NCBI GenBank assembly: GCA_944393405.1
Contig: CALYAC010000012.1
Coordinates: 14,708 to 78,707 of the forward strand
Origin: an uncultured Clostridia bacterium
GTDB lineage: Bacteria; Bacillota_A; Clostridia; TANB77; CAG-508
Reading direction: 5' to 3'
Length of the DNA: 64,000 nucleotides
Position 1 is the first letter of the stretch. Every line of letters starts with the position of its first letter. Positions 1-7,763 of this stretch are shown here, in pieces. Both the position numbers and the translations under genes were made by a program. Below the pieces are notes generated by a model. It was not told the origin of the DNA. It saw only the letters and a list, made by a program, of their open reading frames with translations, and did no database searches.

Positions 1-985
1 TAAAGGCTCAGGTTCATTTGTTGAATCTGCTGAAAATGAGTTTGATGTCTTAATTGTTGATGAAGCTCATAGATTAAATGCAAAGTCTGGAATGTTTCAA
101 AATTTAGGAGAAAATCAGATAAAAGAAATTATTCATGCATCTAAGTTTTCAATATTTTTTATAGATGAATCTCAAAGAGTTACATTAAAAGATATTGGAA
201 GTGTTGAAGAAATACAGAAATATATTGGACAAGCAGAGGCAGAATCAGAAATAATGGAATTAGAATCACAATTCAGATGCAATGGATCAGATGGATATAT
301 TGCTTGGATAGATGATGTATTAGATATTAGAAAAACAGCAAATAATGATGGTTTTGATCTAGATTATGATATTAAGATTTGTGATACTCCAAATGAAGTG
401 AGAGATATAATTTTTCAAAAAAATAAAATTAATAATAAAGCTAGATTACTTGCAGGATATTGTTGGAATTGGATAAAGGATGGAAAAAACAAATCAGATA
501 TATATGATATAACAATTCCTGAATATGATTTTGCAATGAGTTGGAATTTAGGTAATAGTCAAACATGGGCAATTGATCCAAATTCAGTAAATGAAATAGG
601 ATGTATACATACTTGTCAAGGATTAGAATTTGATTATGTTGGTGTAATTATAGGTAATGATCTAAGATATGAAAACAACAAAATAGTTACAGATGTTACA
701 GAAAGAGCAAAGACAGACCAATCAATAAAAGGTATATATAAAATGTATCAACAAGATTTTGATAAAGCAGAAAAAATTGCAGATGAAATAATAAAAAACA
801 CATACAGGACTTTAATGACAAGAGGACAGAAAGGTTGCTATATTTATTGTACAGATAAAAAATTATCAGATTACTTAAAAAAGAGATTAAATCAAAATGA
901 AGGTATTATTTATCATATTGATGAGGATGAACACTATAGTAATTTAATGGTTGCAGAAGATAGTGAAGAATATAGATATGAATAG
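1..985 (+). CDS. DUF2075-type superfamily 1 helicase/NTPase, 5' truncated
   Basis: The frame is open from the window edge, so the start and Walker A region lie upstream. The first visible residues contain a Walker B/DEAH box (VLIVDEAHRLN), upstream of the first internal ATG at 92. Later come CQGLEFDYVGVIIG and a C-terminal YRTLMTRGQKGCYIY block, the arrangement I know from DUF2075 (Schlafen group 3-like) helicase domains, where the last block is the arginine-containing helicase motif. The family is probably ATP-dependent and nucleic-acid acting; many members sit in defence or mobile regions. The gene ends 9 bases before a HEPN-like gene and is probably cotranscribed with it. What lies on the missing N-terminus (for example a nuclease domain) cannot be seen. 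Confidence 0.8.
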   Translation, partial: KGSGSFVESAENEFDVLIVDEAHRLNAKSGMFQNLGENQIKEIIHASKFSIFFIDESQRVTLKDIGSVEEIQKYIGQAEAESEIMELESQFRCNGSDGYIAWIDDVLDIRKTANNDGFDLDYDIKICDTPNEVRDIIFQKNKINNKARLLAGYCWNWIKDGKNKSDIYDITIPEYDFAMSWNLGNSQTWAIDPNSVNEIGCIHTCQGLEFDYVGVIIGNDLRYENNKIVTDVTERAKTDQSIKGIYKMYQQDFDKAEKIADEIIKNTYRTLMTRGQKGCYIYCTDKKLSDYLKKRLNQNEGIIYHIDEDEHYSNLMVAEDSEEYRYE

Positions 986-994
986 GAGAAAAAA

Positions 995-2110
995 ATGTAT
1001 TATGGATTTATTTTAACACATTCAATGTATCCAATAGACAAAAAATTAGAGTTAAAAGATTGTTGTTTTGATAATCCCAGAACATCTCAAGAAATTAAAG
1101 CAGTTGCTCAAATTTTAAAAAAAGCGAATTTTATTGGAAATGCAGCTTTTCCAGAAACATATGAACAATTTGGTAAAGAAGTTATAAGTTTAGAAATGAT
1201 TATAGATCTTTTTTTTGAAAGGTATAATTTAGATAGAAAATACCTTTTAAGAAAGAATGGAAAAGAATATAATGATGTTTACTATAAGATGGCTAAAAAT
1301 TGGGTGATTTTAAGATATGATGAAAGTAATGAGTATCAATATAGCGACTATGGTTATAAAAAATACAAAGAGATAATTGCATATATAAATCTATTAACCT
1401 TTTTATCATTTTCAGAAAATCCATACAGAAGGGATAGTCTTTTAATACCGGAAAGTTTTGATTTTTTTGAATTAAAGTCGGTTGATAGAACAATTAAAAA
1501 CATAATAATTGATTTACTAGTTTTATCAACTGCAAGAAAAGATGAAGAAACGATAAATAATTTTAGATATTGTATATTTGATAAAACATATAGTAAGTTT
1601 TTGAAATTAGAAAAGTTATTAGAAAATGCCGAAAAAGAGAATTTGATAAAATATATTTCAGATATTATAAGTAACTACATCTTAATAGAAGATAAAAAAA
1701 TGAGAATTATGTCATTGGTTTCTATATTAGAATTATTAATAACACATAAACCAGACTCTAATAGATATAATATTGAGGATTCGATAAGAAAACAATTTTG
1801 CAATAAACTATTAACGTTATTATACCTAAATGATAAAAATATAAATTATGCTGAAATAGAAAAATATTTGTTAATGATTTATGATCTAAGATCAGCAATA
1901 GCTCATGGCAGTTTTGAACAAATAGAGATAATTGTAAGAAAAATAGACAAATGGTTTTTAAATAATTCTATAGAGCATAAAAAATATTGTGAAGAATTTG
2001 ATATTGATAGAGTTTTCGAATATATAGATGAATCATTAAGAAAATATACAAGAATAGCAATAAATATGTATTTAAAAGATAAAACTTTAATCGAATTATT
2101 AAAAAAATAA
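995..2110 (+). CDS. HEPN-like (ApeA-type) protein, 371 aa
   Basis: ATG with RBS aggag 6-9 bases upstream. The mostly helical, AT-rich protein has near its C-terminus (about residues 240-305) a stretch containing LVSILELLITHKPDS and then DLRSAIAHGSFEQ. R-x4-H in RSAIAHG is the HEPN catalytic signature, and the LE.L......N/D...R..F pattern before it resembles Apea-like HEPN domains. HEPN proteins of this kind are usually metal-independent RNases in toxin-antitoxin or anti-phage systems. The tight link to an upstream DUF2075 helicase suggests a two-gene defence unit; that role is inference. The N-terminal 230 residues are not recognised. Confidence 0.6.
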   Translation: MYYGFILTHSMYPIDKKLELKDCCFDNPRTSQEIKAVAQILKKANFIGNAAFPETYEQFGKEVISLEMIIDLFFERYNLDRKYLLRKNGKEYNDVYYKMAKNWVILRYDESNEYQYSDYGYKKYKEIIAYINLLTFLSFSENPYRRDSLLIPESFDFFELKSVDRTIKNIIIDLLVLSTARKDEETINNFRYCIFDKTYSKFLKLEKLLENAEKENLIKYISDIISNYILIEDKKMRIMSLVSILELLITHKPDSNRYNIEDSIRKQFCNKLLTLLYLNDKNINYAEIEKYLLMIYDLRSAIAHGSFEQIEIIVRKIDKWFLNNSIEHKKYCEEFDIDRVFEYIDESLRKYTRIAINMYLKDKTLIELLKK

Positions 2111-2342
2111 TATAAAAAAGAAAAGTGAAATAATATTTAATTAATTTTACAAAATTTAGAATAAATGACAAATATTTATATAGTAATATAGACAATGTAA
2201 GGTGAAGAATACAGGAAATTTTGAAAGATGGTTTGAATGGAGACAATGGGGTTTGTAGGAAAATTGCCCAAAAATAAGTGAAAGTCATAGATAAAATATT
2301 ATCTATAAACACATAAAAATAAATAACTAAGGAGATTAAAAG

Positions 2343-2825
2343 ATGGATTTAAAAATTGAGGATATTGAAATTAACTATGATGAATATTTTGCACTAGAAA
2401 ATGTATCATTAAGTACAAAAGAAAAACTAGATAAAATAGATATTATAGCAGTACCAAAGCAATATACTAAAAACGAGTATTATTTTGCTCAAGAAACTAT
2501 AGACTTTATTAAATATTGCAGGCAAAATGATAAAAAGCACACATATGACGTGTTAGCAGATGGAGATATAAAAATTAGGGCGTTGCATTCTTTTGACTTA
2601 TGGCTTCCTGTAATTTGGGTTGCTTCGAATATTCTTTTTCCAATAGCGATTAATATAGTTAGTAGTTATATTTGGGAAAAAAGGAAAGGACATGAAAAAG
2701 AAGAAACTCAAGTAGATGTTACGTTTGTTGTTAAAAACAAAAAAAAGAAGAAAATGATACATTATAAAGGAAATGCTGATAAATTTAAGGAAATTTTCGA
2801 AAAAATAGATATAAATAAAATGTGA
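2343..2825 (+). CDS. Small single-pass membrane protein, unknown function
   Basis: 160 aa with a good RBS (aaggag). Roughly residues 1-80 are soluble, residues 83-107 form one hydrophobic segment (LWLPVIWVASNILFPIAINI) followed by a positively charged WEKRK, and the tail contains DVTFVVKNKKKKK followed by HYKGNADKFKEIFEKID. The tail resembles short beta-rich ends found on small accessory membrane proteins, but I cannot name the family. It lies 7 bases upstream of a SEC-C protein gene, so the two are probably one operon. The 232-base gap before it shows no convincing gene. Confidence 0.6.
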   Translation: MDLKIEDIEINYDEYFALENVSLSTKEKLDKIDIIAVPKQYTKNEYYFAQETIDFIKYCRQNDKKHTYDVLADGDIKIRALHSFDLWLPVIWVASNILFPIAINIVSSYIWEKRKGHEKEETQVDVTFVVKNKKKKKMIHYKGNADKFKEIFEKIDINKM

Positions 2826-2832
2826 GGAAATA

Positions 2833-3714
2833 ATGTTAAGTTATTTTTATAATTGTACCGAAATTGAACAAATTAATAGGATTTGTAAAGCGCTAAATGA
2901 ATTGAAAAAAAGATTAATGAACGAAAACTATAATGATCCTAAAAAAGAATATAATCTATCTCTTAAACTATTTGAAGAGGTTACTAAAATAGCTATAGAA
3001 AGAAAGAATGAAAAACTTGCAAATGCTCAATATGTTTTTAGAAACTATTTTCTTATGTTTTCAAATTTGATGAGCTATTTTGAGTTATTAAACGAAAAAA
3101 AATATAAAGAATCATGGGGGAGGCTACAGGATTGCATAGACGAAGCACAATATGTTGGTAAGTTTTCAGAGAATAGATTTGATATACCTAATATTTTAGA
3201 ATTGTTACGCCAATATGAAAATCTATATCCATATAAGTTATTTGCAAGCAGTGAATACGTTATAACTAAATCACATTGTAGCATCTGTGGAAAATCTATG
3301 CAGAGTTTGCAATGTCAACACATAAAAGGAAATATATATTGGGGAGAACCTGCAGTAGAGCTCATTGACGAGATAAGAGAAATCCAAGCAGTATGTATAG
3401 TTAGTAACCCTGAAGATAAAAGATGCGTTCTGGAAATTGCTAATGATGAAAGAGATGAGGTGGACAGATTTAAAAAACTTGATTTATATTTAGAACTTGG
3501 TTTACCAAGATTGCAAAAATTCTCTATAAAAAGTGTGGTAGAAAACAAAAGAATAGAAATAGGAAAGGTTAATAGAAATGATAAATGTCCATGTGGTAGT
3601 AAGCTAAAATATAAGAAATGCTGTGGCAAAGAACTGTATTATCAGCATGAGAAAAATATGGTTATTTTAGAAGATATTGTTAAATTATTTTTTAAAAATG
3701 ATGTGATGCTGTAA
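2833..3714 (+). CDS. SEC-C motif protein, 293 aa
   Basis: The C-terminus (about residues 248-267) carries NDKCPCGSKLKYKKCCG, the SEC-C zinc-binding motif CxCx(8)CC first described at the end of SecA and reused in many unrelated proteins. A second cysteine/histidine cluster (HCSICGKSMQSLQCQH, residues about 149-164) may bind another metal. The N-terminal half is helical. It starts 7 bases after the membrane-protein gene with RBS gagga. The biochemical role is unknown; position next to a helicase/HEPN pair and a toxin-antitoxin module argues for an accessory or defence function (inference). Confidence 0.65.
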   Translation: MLSYFYNCTEIEQINRICKALNELKKRLMNENYNDPKKEYNLSLKLFEEVTKIAIERKNEKLANAQYVFRNYFLMFSNLMSYFELLNEKKYKESWGRLQDCIDEAQYVGKFSENRFDIPNILELLRQYENLYPYKLFASSEYVITKSHCSICGKSMQSLQCQHIKGNIYWGEPAVELIDEIREIQAVCIVSNPEDKRCVLEIANDERDEVDRFKKLDLYLELGLPRLQKFSIKSVVENKRIEIGKVNRNDKCPCGSKLKYKKCCGKELYYQHEKNMVILEDIVKLFFKNDVML

Positions 3715-3731
3715 TAACTTTAATTTGGTAA

Positions 3732-4003
3732 ATTACTAAGTCTAAAGAAGAACTAATCTATCGTAATTTAATTTTGGTTATTAAAGCAAATGGTGAAAGT
3801 AATATTAATGAAAATTCTAATAATATAGATTTATATGCTAAAATTAAATTCGAACTCTTAAGAGGTATGAAGAAAAGAACAAAGAAATTTATTGATAATT
3901 TATTCACATAATAGGATCTAAAATATATTTATCTAATATAGAATTGGATGAACGTGTTATTAATAATAAAATATGGATACTAGTAGAAGAAATTATAAAA
4001 TAA
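3732..4003 (+). pseudogene. Probable coding remnant, interrupted
   Basis: The 426-base gap 3715-4140 has no intact gene but reads like decayed coding sequence: one frame is open from 3732 to a stop at 3909-3911 (ending FELLRGMKKRTKKFIDNLFT), then a shifted frame from 3914 to 4003 ends WILVEEIIK. There is no start codon or RBS for either. The parent family was not recognised. Chance open frames are possible at this base composition. Confidence 0.35.
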
Positions 4004-4013
4004 GTAGAGGAAG

Positions 4014-4035
4014 TGAGCAATTTGCTCATTTTTTT
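4014..4035 (+). terminator. Rho-independent terminator
   Basis: Stem TGAGCA / TGCTCA with a 3-base loop followed by seven T. It separates the remnant/SEC-C region from the toxin-antitoxin promoter. Confidence 0.6.
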
Positions 4036-4056
4036 ATACAAGAATTAATTAGAATG

Positions 4057-4085
4057 TTGACAAAAGAAAAAAAATAGTTTATTAT
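4057..4085 (+). promoter_or_regulatory. Sigma-A promoter of the toxin-antitoxin operon
   Basis: TTGACA (4057-4062), 17-bp spacer, TATTAT (4080-4085). It directs transcription into the 10-bp repeat array and the DUF4258 gene. Confidence 0.65.
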
Positions 4086-4087
4086 TA

Positions 4088-4127
4088 TTTATAACAATTT
4101 ATAATATTTTATAACATTTTATAAAAA
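4088..4127 (+). repeat. Four tandem 10-bp repeats, putative operator
   Basis: Four consecutive units TTTATAACAA, TTTATAATAT, TTTATAACAT, TTTATAAAAA begin 2 bases after the -10 box and end at the RBS of the DUF4258 gene. The 10-bp period puts each unit on the same face of the helix, as expected for cooperative binding of an autoregulating antitoxin. The second gene of the operon has a DNA-binding domain and is the obvious candidate ligand (inference). Confidence 0.55.
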
Positions 4128-4140
4128 GGAGGCTAAACAA

Positions 4141-4419
4141 GTGCCAGACATCATTAAAGAAGCAGAATATATAAGAAAAATGATAAGTAATGAAATGTAT
4201 GACATTTCGCCACATGCAAATCAGCGAATGAACGAACGTAATATGAGTTTTGAGGAACTTGAAGATATAATATTAAACCATCAATATAAACTTGCGAAAG
4301 ATGAAGGAAACAATGAAAGATATGAATTTTATACTAATACAAAGGATAAAATAATAGTAGCACTTGGAACTGGAATGATAATTCCAGTAATAGTAACTGT
4401 TATTAAAGGAGGGAGTTAA
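4141..4419 (+). CDS. DUF4258 family protein, putative RelE-fold toxin
   Basis: 92 aa, GTG start with RBS aaggagg 9 bases upstream. The motif ISPHANQRMNERNMSFEELE followed by a short beta-rich end (IIVALGTGMIIPVIVTV) matches DUF4258, a small family with a BrnT/RelE-like fold often encoded just upstream of a YgiT-type zinc-finger protein. By analogy with MqsRA-like pairs it would be a ribonuclease toxin; that activity is inferred. One base separates it from the next gene, so the pair is translationally close. Confidence 0.7.
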   Translation: MPDIIKEAEYIRKMISNEMYDISPHANQRMNERNMSFEELEDIILNHQYKLAKDEGNNERYEFYTNTKDKIIVALGTGMIIPVIVTVIKGGS

Positions 4420-4420
4420 A

Positions 4421-4891
4421 ATGAATAAATTAGATATGAATACTATGGAAAGAATATGTTTTAAATGTAATTCTAAAATGAAAGAAGAAATCAGAGAATT
4501 AGAAATTTCAAGGAATGGTTATACGTTAAAATTAAATGGTATAAAAGCATATGTTTGTCCAAATTGTGGTCAAATTGTTTACAATTCTAATGATGTAAAA
4601 ATGATGGAAAAGTTGTGCTTGGCAATGTCAGAAACCCAAATAAATGAATCTGAAATAAATCTAAATGTATCAGAACTAGCAGAAGCATTAAGAGTATCAA
4701 ATCAAACTATCTATAATATGATTAAAGACGGAAGATTAAAACCTATAAAAATTGGTAAAGAATGGAGATTTATGAAAAAAGATATTCAAAGTTTGCTAGG
4801 GGAAGAAAATGAATTGTTAGCGGCAAGAGGATTAAAAAATACAAGTAATTCAGATGAAGATATTATGAATAAATATTTTGAGGAAAATTAA
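4421..4891 (+). CDS. YgiT-type zinc finger plus helix-turn-helix antitoxin/regulator
   Basis: 156 aa. Cysteines 13/16 (CFKC) and 46/49 (CPNC) form the YgiT/MqsA-type zinc finger. Residues about 85-125 hold an excisionase/MerR-like winged helix (ALRVSNQTIYNMIKDGRL, then IGKEWRFMKKDI). The domain combination is that of an antitoxin which neutralises the upstream DUF4258 protein and represses its own promoter. The phased repeats at 4088-4127 are its likely operator. The C-terminal 30 residues are variable and acidic. Confidence 0.75.
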   Translation: MNKLDMNTMERICFKCNSKMKEEIRELEISRNGYTLKLNGIKAYVCPNCGQIVYNSNDVKMMEKLCLAMSETQINESEINLNVSELAEALRVSNQTIYNMIKDGRLKPIKIGKEWRFMKKDIQSLLGEENELLAARGLKNTSNSDEDIMNKYFEEN

Positions 4892-4892
4892 T

Positions 4893-5618
4893 ATGGATAT
4901 AAATGCAATCTATGCAAATGATTTAATTGAAAAATTAGAATTAAAGCCGCCAATAGATTTATATGAATTGTGTAAAATATTTAACATTGAAATTGTGAAA
5001 GCTGATTTAAAAAATGCCTATGCATATTTTAGAATACGTAAAGGTAGAAAAGTGATTTTTTTAAGTAACTCAATTGTCGGTACTGAAAAAGAAAAATTTA
5101 CTATCGCACACGAATTGGGACATTATTTTTTACCAAATCATTTAGAAAAGATAGATGATATGTATACAAGAACAGATTATATGTATAAAAATGAACGAAA
5201 AAAAATAGAAACTGAAGTTGACAAATTTGCAGCTGAATTAATTATGCCTAGCAAATATATTAATTCCCAGTTAGAAAGAATTTCACTTAGAAATTTCAGA
5301 CAATTACGAGAACTAGCACAAAAATATCAAGTTTCATTAACATCATTGTTATGCAAATATGTAGATGTGAATTCAGAAACTATGGCTTTATTATGTTATG
5401 AAAACAATAAACAAAAGTGGCAATATAAAGTTTTTGATGATTTTAAATTTGAAATATATACTGGAGAGATATTAAATGATGAACCTGAAAAATATATTAA
5501 AGATACATTAAACAATTGGCTAGATGAGAGTTTTCAGGGAACAGTATATCAAGTTGTATTTGAATTGAAAAAATATAATATGAAATTAGTATTAATACAA
5601 GTTAAGTATTATTATTAA
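4893..5618 (+). CDS. ImmA/IrrE family metallopeptidase
   Basis: The ATG at 4893 lies 1 base after the antitoxin stop with GAGGA 8 bases upstream, and is preferred to an in-frame TTG at 4878. In this 241-aa protein FTIAHELGHYFLP carries the zincin HExxH at residues 73-77, and the downstream EVDKFAAELIMP block supplies the third ligand, as in ImmA/IrrE peptidases. Such enzymes cleave or inactivate DNA-binding repressors. Here it is the third gene of the DUF4258 operon, so it could act on the zinc-finger/HTH protein (inference). The C-terminal 90 residues are not recognised. Confidence 0.8.
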   Translation: MDINAIYANDLIEKLELKPPIDLYELCKIFNIEIVKADLKNAYAYFRIRKGRKVIFLSNSIVGTEKEKFTIAHELGHYFLPNHLEKIDDMYTRTDYMYKNERKKIETEVDKFAAELIMPSKYINSQLERISLRNFRQLRELAQKYQVSLTSLLCKYVDVNSETMALLCYENNKQKWQYKVFDDFKFEIYTGEILNDEPEKYIKDTLNNWLDESFQGTVYQVVFELKKYNMKLVLIQVKYYY

Positions 5619-5797
5619 TGGTATATAGATAAGAAGAAAAAACGCCCAATGCTAATACATTGAACGAATTAATAAAGTATGCAATCTTTATTTGTTTAAT
5701 TATAGCATATTTCTTCTTTAATTTGCAAGAGGGCAGAAAGGAAAAAGATTCTTGCAGGTTATTTTATATAATTATAATAAGAAAGGAGGAAATAACA

Positions 5798-6040
5798 ATG
5801 GAAAATAAAATAGGAAAAAATAGACAATCACCTAAAAATGAAAAAGATTACATAAATGCTTATTTAAAAGCAAATCCAAAAGCTAATAGACAAGATGGAA
5901 TGGACATAGCTGCGGTAATAGCAAAGGATGGAACTAAAGGCCATGGATTACTACCAGAGGATATTAACAGAGGGCATGATAAAGATTATCACAGAGTAAA
6001 AAACTTTATTCCAGATAGTGAATTAAAAAAGAAATTTTAA
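5798..6040 (+). CDS. Small hypothetical protein, 80 aa
   Basis: The ATG at 5798 has an excellent RBS (aaggagg, 8 bases upstream). The frame is open further upstream but without a credible start. The protein is hydrophilic and lysine-rich, with repeated KANPKAN-like wording and a conserved-looking GTKGHGLLPEDINRG core. No family recognised. It is followed immediately by a strong bidirectional terminator. Confidence 0.55.
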   Translation: MENKIGKNRQSPKNEKDYINAYLKANPKANRQDGMDIAAVIAKDGTKGHGLLPEDINRGHDKDYHRVKNFIPDSELKKKF

Positions 6041-6046
6041 TGAAAG

Positions 6047-6070
6047 AAGGCGAGAATAAACTCGCCTTTT
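6047..6070. terminator. Bidirectional terminator between convergent genes
   Basis: Perfect 8-bp stem AAGGCGAG / CTCGCCTT with a 6-base loop, and A/T runs on both sides. It serves the 80-aa gene on the plus strand and the gene ending at 6073 on the minus strand. Confidence 0.8.
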
Positions 6071-6072
6071 AC

Positions 6073-6366
6073 TTATTCATCAAAACATCCCATAACTAAC
6101 TGAGATCCATCCACAAATCCATTTCTATAATATTTCTCAGTGATATAAGTTAAATATCTCATAAAATCATCATAAATTAGATCAAGTTGATTATCAATAT
6201 AATTTTGATTTTGCTTAGGAATATTCTTCAAAATATTCCCTCTAAAAAAATCAAACTTAATATTATTTTCTCTATCTTGTTTATCTGCATAACAAAAACA
6301 AGTTTCTTCTCTAAAATTAAACCAATCTTTCAAAATATCATCATTTACTTCTCTAAAATTAACCAT
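6073..6366 (-). CDS. Hypothetical protein, 97 aa
   Basis: The start at 6366 is chosen because it lies 8 bases from AGGAGG; an ATG two codons upstream sits too close to it. Acidic, aromatic-rich protein with an FREETCFCYADKQDR segment and a helical C-terminus. Family not recognised. It is 12 bases downstream of the tnpV-like gene and probably cotranscribed, which suggests it belongs to the same mobile element. Confidence 0.5.
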   Translation of the reverse strand: MVNFREVNDDILKDWFNFREETCFCYADKQDRENNIKFDFFRGNILKNIPKQNQNYIDNQLDLIYDDFMRYLTYITEKYYRNGFVDGSQLVMGCFDE

Positions 6367-6378
6367 TTTCATATCCTC

Positions 6379-6735
6379 CTATACATATATAATTTCATTT
6401 AATACAATTTCTTCAGCTCTATTTTTAATATTATTCATAGATTTAACCCATTCCATTTGATGATGTTCTTTTAAGTATTCATCAATATTTTCAGATTTAG
6501 CAAATTGCTTTATAAGTAATTGTAATCTTTCATTAGCGCTTTCATCTATATCTAACAAATGTTGTTTTAAAGTGCCATCTATAAGTAATTCAATGTATAG
6601 AGTTTTATTAAAATTCTTTAAATAATCTAGTCGCAATTTGCCATACTTTCCAATGCGACCATCAGGCTGTTTTGGTAAATATAAATTTGGTATAAAATAA
6701 TCTCCTTCTTTATGATAAGTAATTTCATTTTTCAT
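6379..6735 (-). CDS. tnpV: TnpV-family transposon-encoded protein
   Basis: 118 aa. The pattern GDYFIPNLYLP ... GRIGKYGKLRLDYLK ... HLLDIDESANERL ... QMEWVKSMNNIKNRAEEIV is characteristic of TnpV proteins carried by clostridial conjugative and mobilisable elements; their molecular role is not established. RBS aggagg upstream on the minus strand. Its presence marks the segment around 6000-7000 as derived from a mobile element. No relaxase, recombinase or transfer gene survives intact in the window. Confidence 0.8.
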   Translation of the reverse strand: MKNEITYHKEGDYFIPNLYLPKQPDGRIGKYGKLRLDYLKNFNKTLYIELLIDGTLKQHLLDIDESANERLQLLIKQFAKSENIDEYLKEHHQMEWVKSMNNIKNRAEEIVLNEIIYV

Positions 6736-6810
6736 AACTGAAAACCTCCTAAATAAATTTTAGGTTTCCCATTAATATCCAATTTTTATACGAACAAATG
6801 TATAAAATAA

Positions 6811-6967
6811 ATTGGGGAAAAGTTGGGGAAGAAATCCTCAAAAAATGTCCTAAAATTACACAAATGTTCGATATGCTAAAATACCCGAAGGTACTAAAAT
6901 ATCAGCTAAAACCCTTGATTTCACTAAAGTTCAAAGACCAGTCAACCCATTCTCATAACCCGAAGGT
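6811..6967 (+). mobile_element. Integrase C-terminal remnant and tRNA-Met-like att site (region 6736-7096)
   Basis: The 361-base gap 6736-7096 holds no intact gene. From 6811 to the stop at 6877-6879 one frame reads IGEKLGKKSSKNVLKLHKCS plus two residues, which looks like the tail of a clostridial tyrosine integrase; an in-frame stop lies directly upstream. CCCGAAGGT follows at 6884-6892 and again at 6959-6967, where the context CTCATAACCCGAAGGT (6952-6967) equals the anticodon-loop/3' stem of a tRNA-Met(CAT). The rest of a tRNA is absent. I read this as an integration scar; the integrase assignment is from memory of such tails. Confidence 0.4.
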
Positions 6968-7043
6968 GAGGTAGCTTATTTTTATTTACGAAGTATAATA
7001 TTTATGAAAGCTAGATGTAAAGATTTTATATTTTATGACAAGT

Positions 7044-7050
7044 TTCGACA
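7044..7050 (-). promoter_or_regulatory. Spo0A-box-like site upstream of the XRE gene
   Basis: TTCGACA is the reverse complement of the Spo0A box TGTCGAA. It lies 47 bases before the start of the XRE-regulator gene, inside a TGACA...TGTCA inverted pair (7036-7060). A 7-base match is weak evidence alone. Confidence 0.35.
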
Positions 7051-7096
7051 AAAAATGTCAAATAATATGTGATATAAGTAATTAAGGTGATAATAT

Positions 7097-7468
7097 ATGG
7101 ATAATACAGTAATTGAAAAACTTAAAAAATTAAGAAAAAATAAAAAGATTACACAAGAACAATTGGCTGAAAAATTAGATGTGAGTCGTTCAAAAGTATC
7201 AAGTTGGGAAACAAATAAAAGAGATATGAGTATAACAGAGGCAATAAAATTAGCTAATATCTATGAAGTTAGTTTAGATAATTTATTTGATATAAATAAA
7301 ATTACAAAAGATGAGTATATTAAAATTTCTGAAAAATTTTTAAAAGATTCTAATATTAAACTTAAAGAAAAGGTTGCTATTATAGAATTACTTAGAGATA
7401 GTTTAAAGAAAGAAAATATTAATGAATTTTATGAAAATTATATAAAGACACAAAATGAATCAGAATAA
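7097..7468 (+). CDS. XRE-family helix-turn-helix regulator
   Basis: 123 aa with RBS aaggtgat. Residues about 5-60 are a Cro/CI helix-turn-helix: KLRKNKKITQEQLAEKLDVS, then SKVSSWETNKRDMS and a YEVSLDNLF end. The C-terminal half is helical and charged and could dimerise. No linked toxin gene or prophage; it faces away from the element scar. Possible autoregulation through the inverted pair at 7036-7060 is inference. Confidence 0.85.
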   Translation: MDNTVIEKLKKLRKNKKITQEQLAEKLDVSRSKVSSWETNKRDMSITEAIKLANIYEVSLDNLFDINKITKDEYIKISEKFLKDSNIKLKEKVAIIELLRDSLKKENINEFYENYIKTQNESE

Positions 7469-7521
7469 AAGAAATTAAGTTGTTTTGTGTTATTTTTGAT
7501 ATTTAAAAATATAGATTTAAT

Positions 7522-7530
7522 TGATATAAT
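7522..7530 (+). promoter_or_regulatory. Extended -10 promoter for the zinc ribbon gene
   Basis: TGATATAAT fits the extended -10 form TGnTATAAT. No good -35 box was found. Confidence 0.4.
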
Positions 7531-7561
7531 ATTTAAAAATTACCTTAAAAATATAAAGAAT

Positions 7562-7584
7562 TAACATGACAATTAATCATGTTA
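7562..7584. repeat. 8-bp perfect inverted repeat in the leader
   Basis: TAACATGA, 7-base spacer, TCATGTTA. It lies between the putative promoter and the RBS of the zinc ribbon gene and has no T-run, so an operator or leader hairpin is more likely than a terminator. Confidence 0.45.
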
Positions 7585-7621
7585 GAAAATAAATAAAAAT
7601 AAGAAAAAGAGGTGATTAATT

Positions 7622-7756
7622 ATGTATAAAACAGGTGAAAAACCAGGAAAAGGTGAATACTATTGTACTAATTGTAGTCAAAATGTAACACTAGATAATA
7701 ACACAGATACTTTGCCTCCTTGTCCAAAGTGTTCTAATACAACTTATACAAAATAG
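7622..7756 (+). CDS. Zinc ribbon-containing protein, 44 aa
   Basis: Short gene with RBS gaggtga 8 bases before the ATG. The protein has two CxxC pairs (YYCTNCSQ and PPCPKCSN) around an acidic, threonine-rich linker, matching a small family that starts MYKTGEKPGKG. Such proteins are one zinc ribbon; function unknown, perhaps nucleic-acid or protein binding. It is monocistronic: own promoter region upstream and a strong terminator 8 bases downstream. Confidence 0.8.
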   Translation: MYKTGEKPGKGEYYCTNCSQNVTLDNNTDTLPPCPKCSNTTYTK

Positions 7757-7763
7757 TATATCG

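Noticed and set aside
5660..5797. A longer frame (TTG start) for the 80-aa protein.
   Set aside because: No RBS for the TTG, and a strong RBS lies in front of the ATG at 5798.
6952..6967. A tRNA-Met gene.
   Set aside because: Only 16 bases match; the D arm, T arm and acceptor stem are missing.
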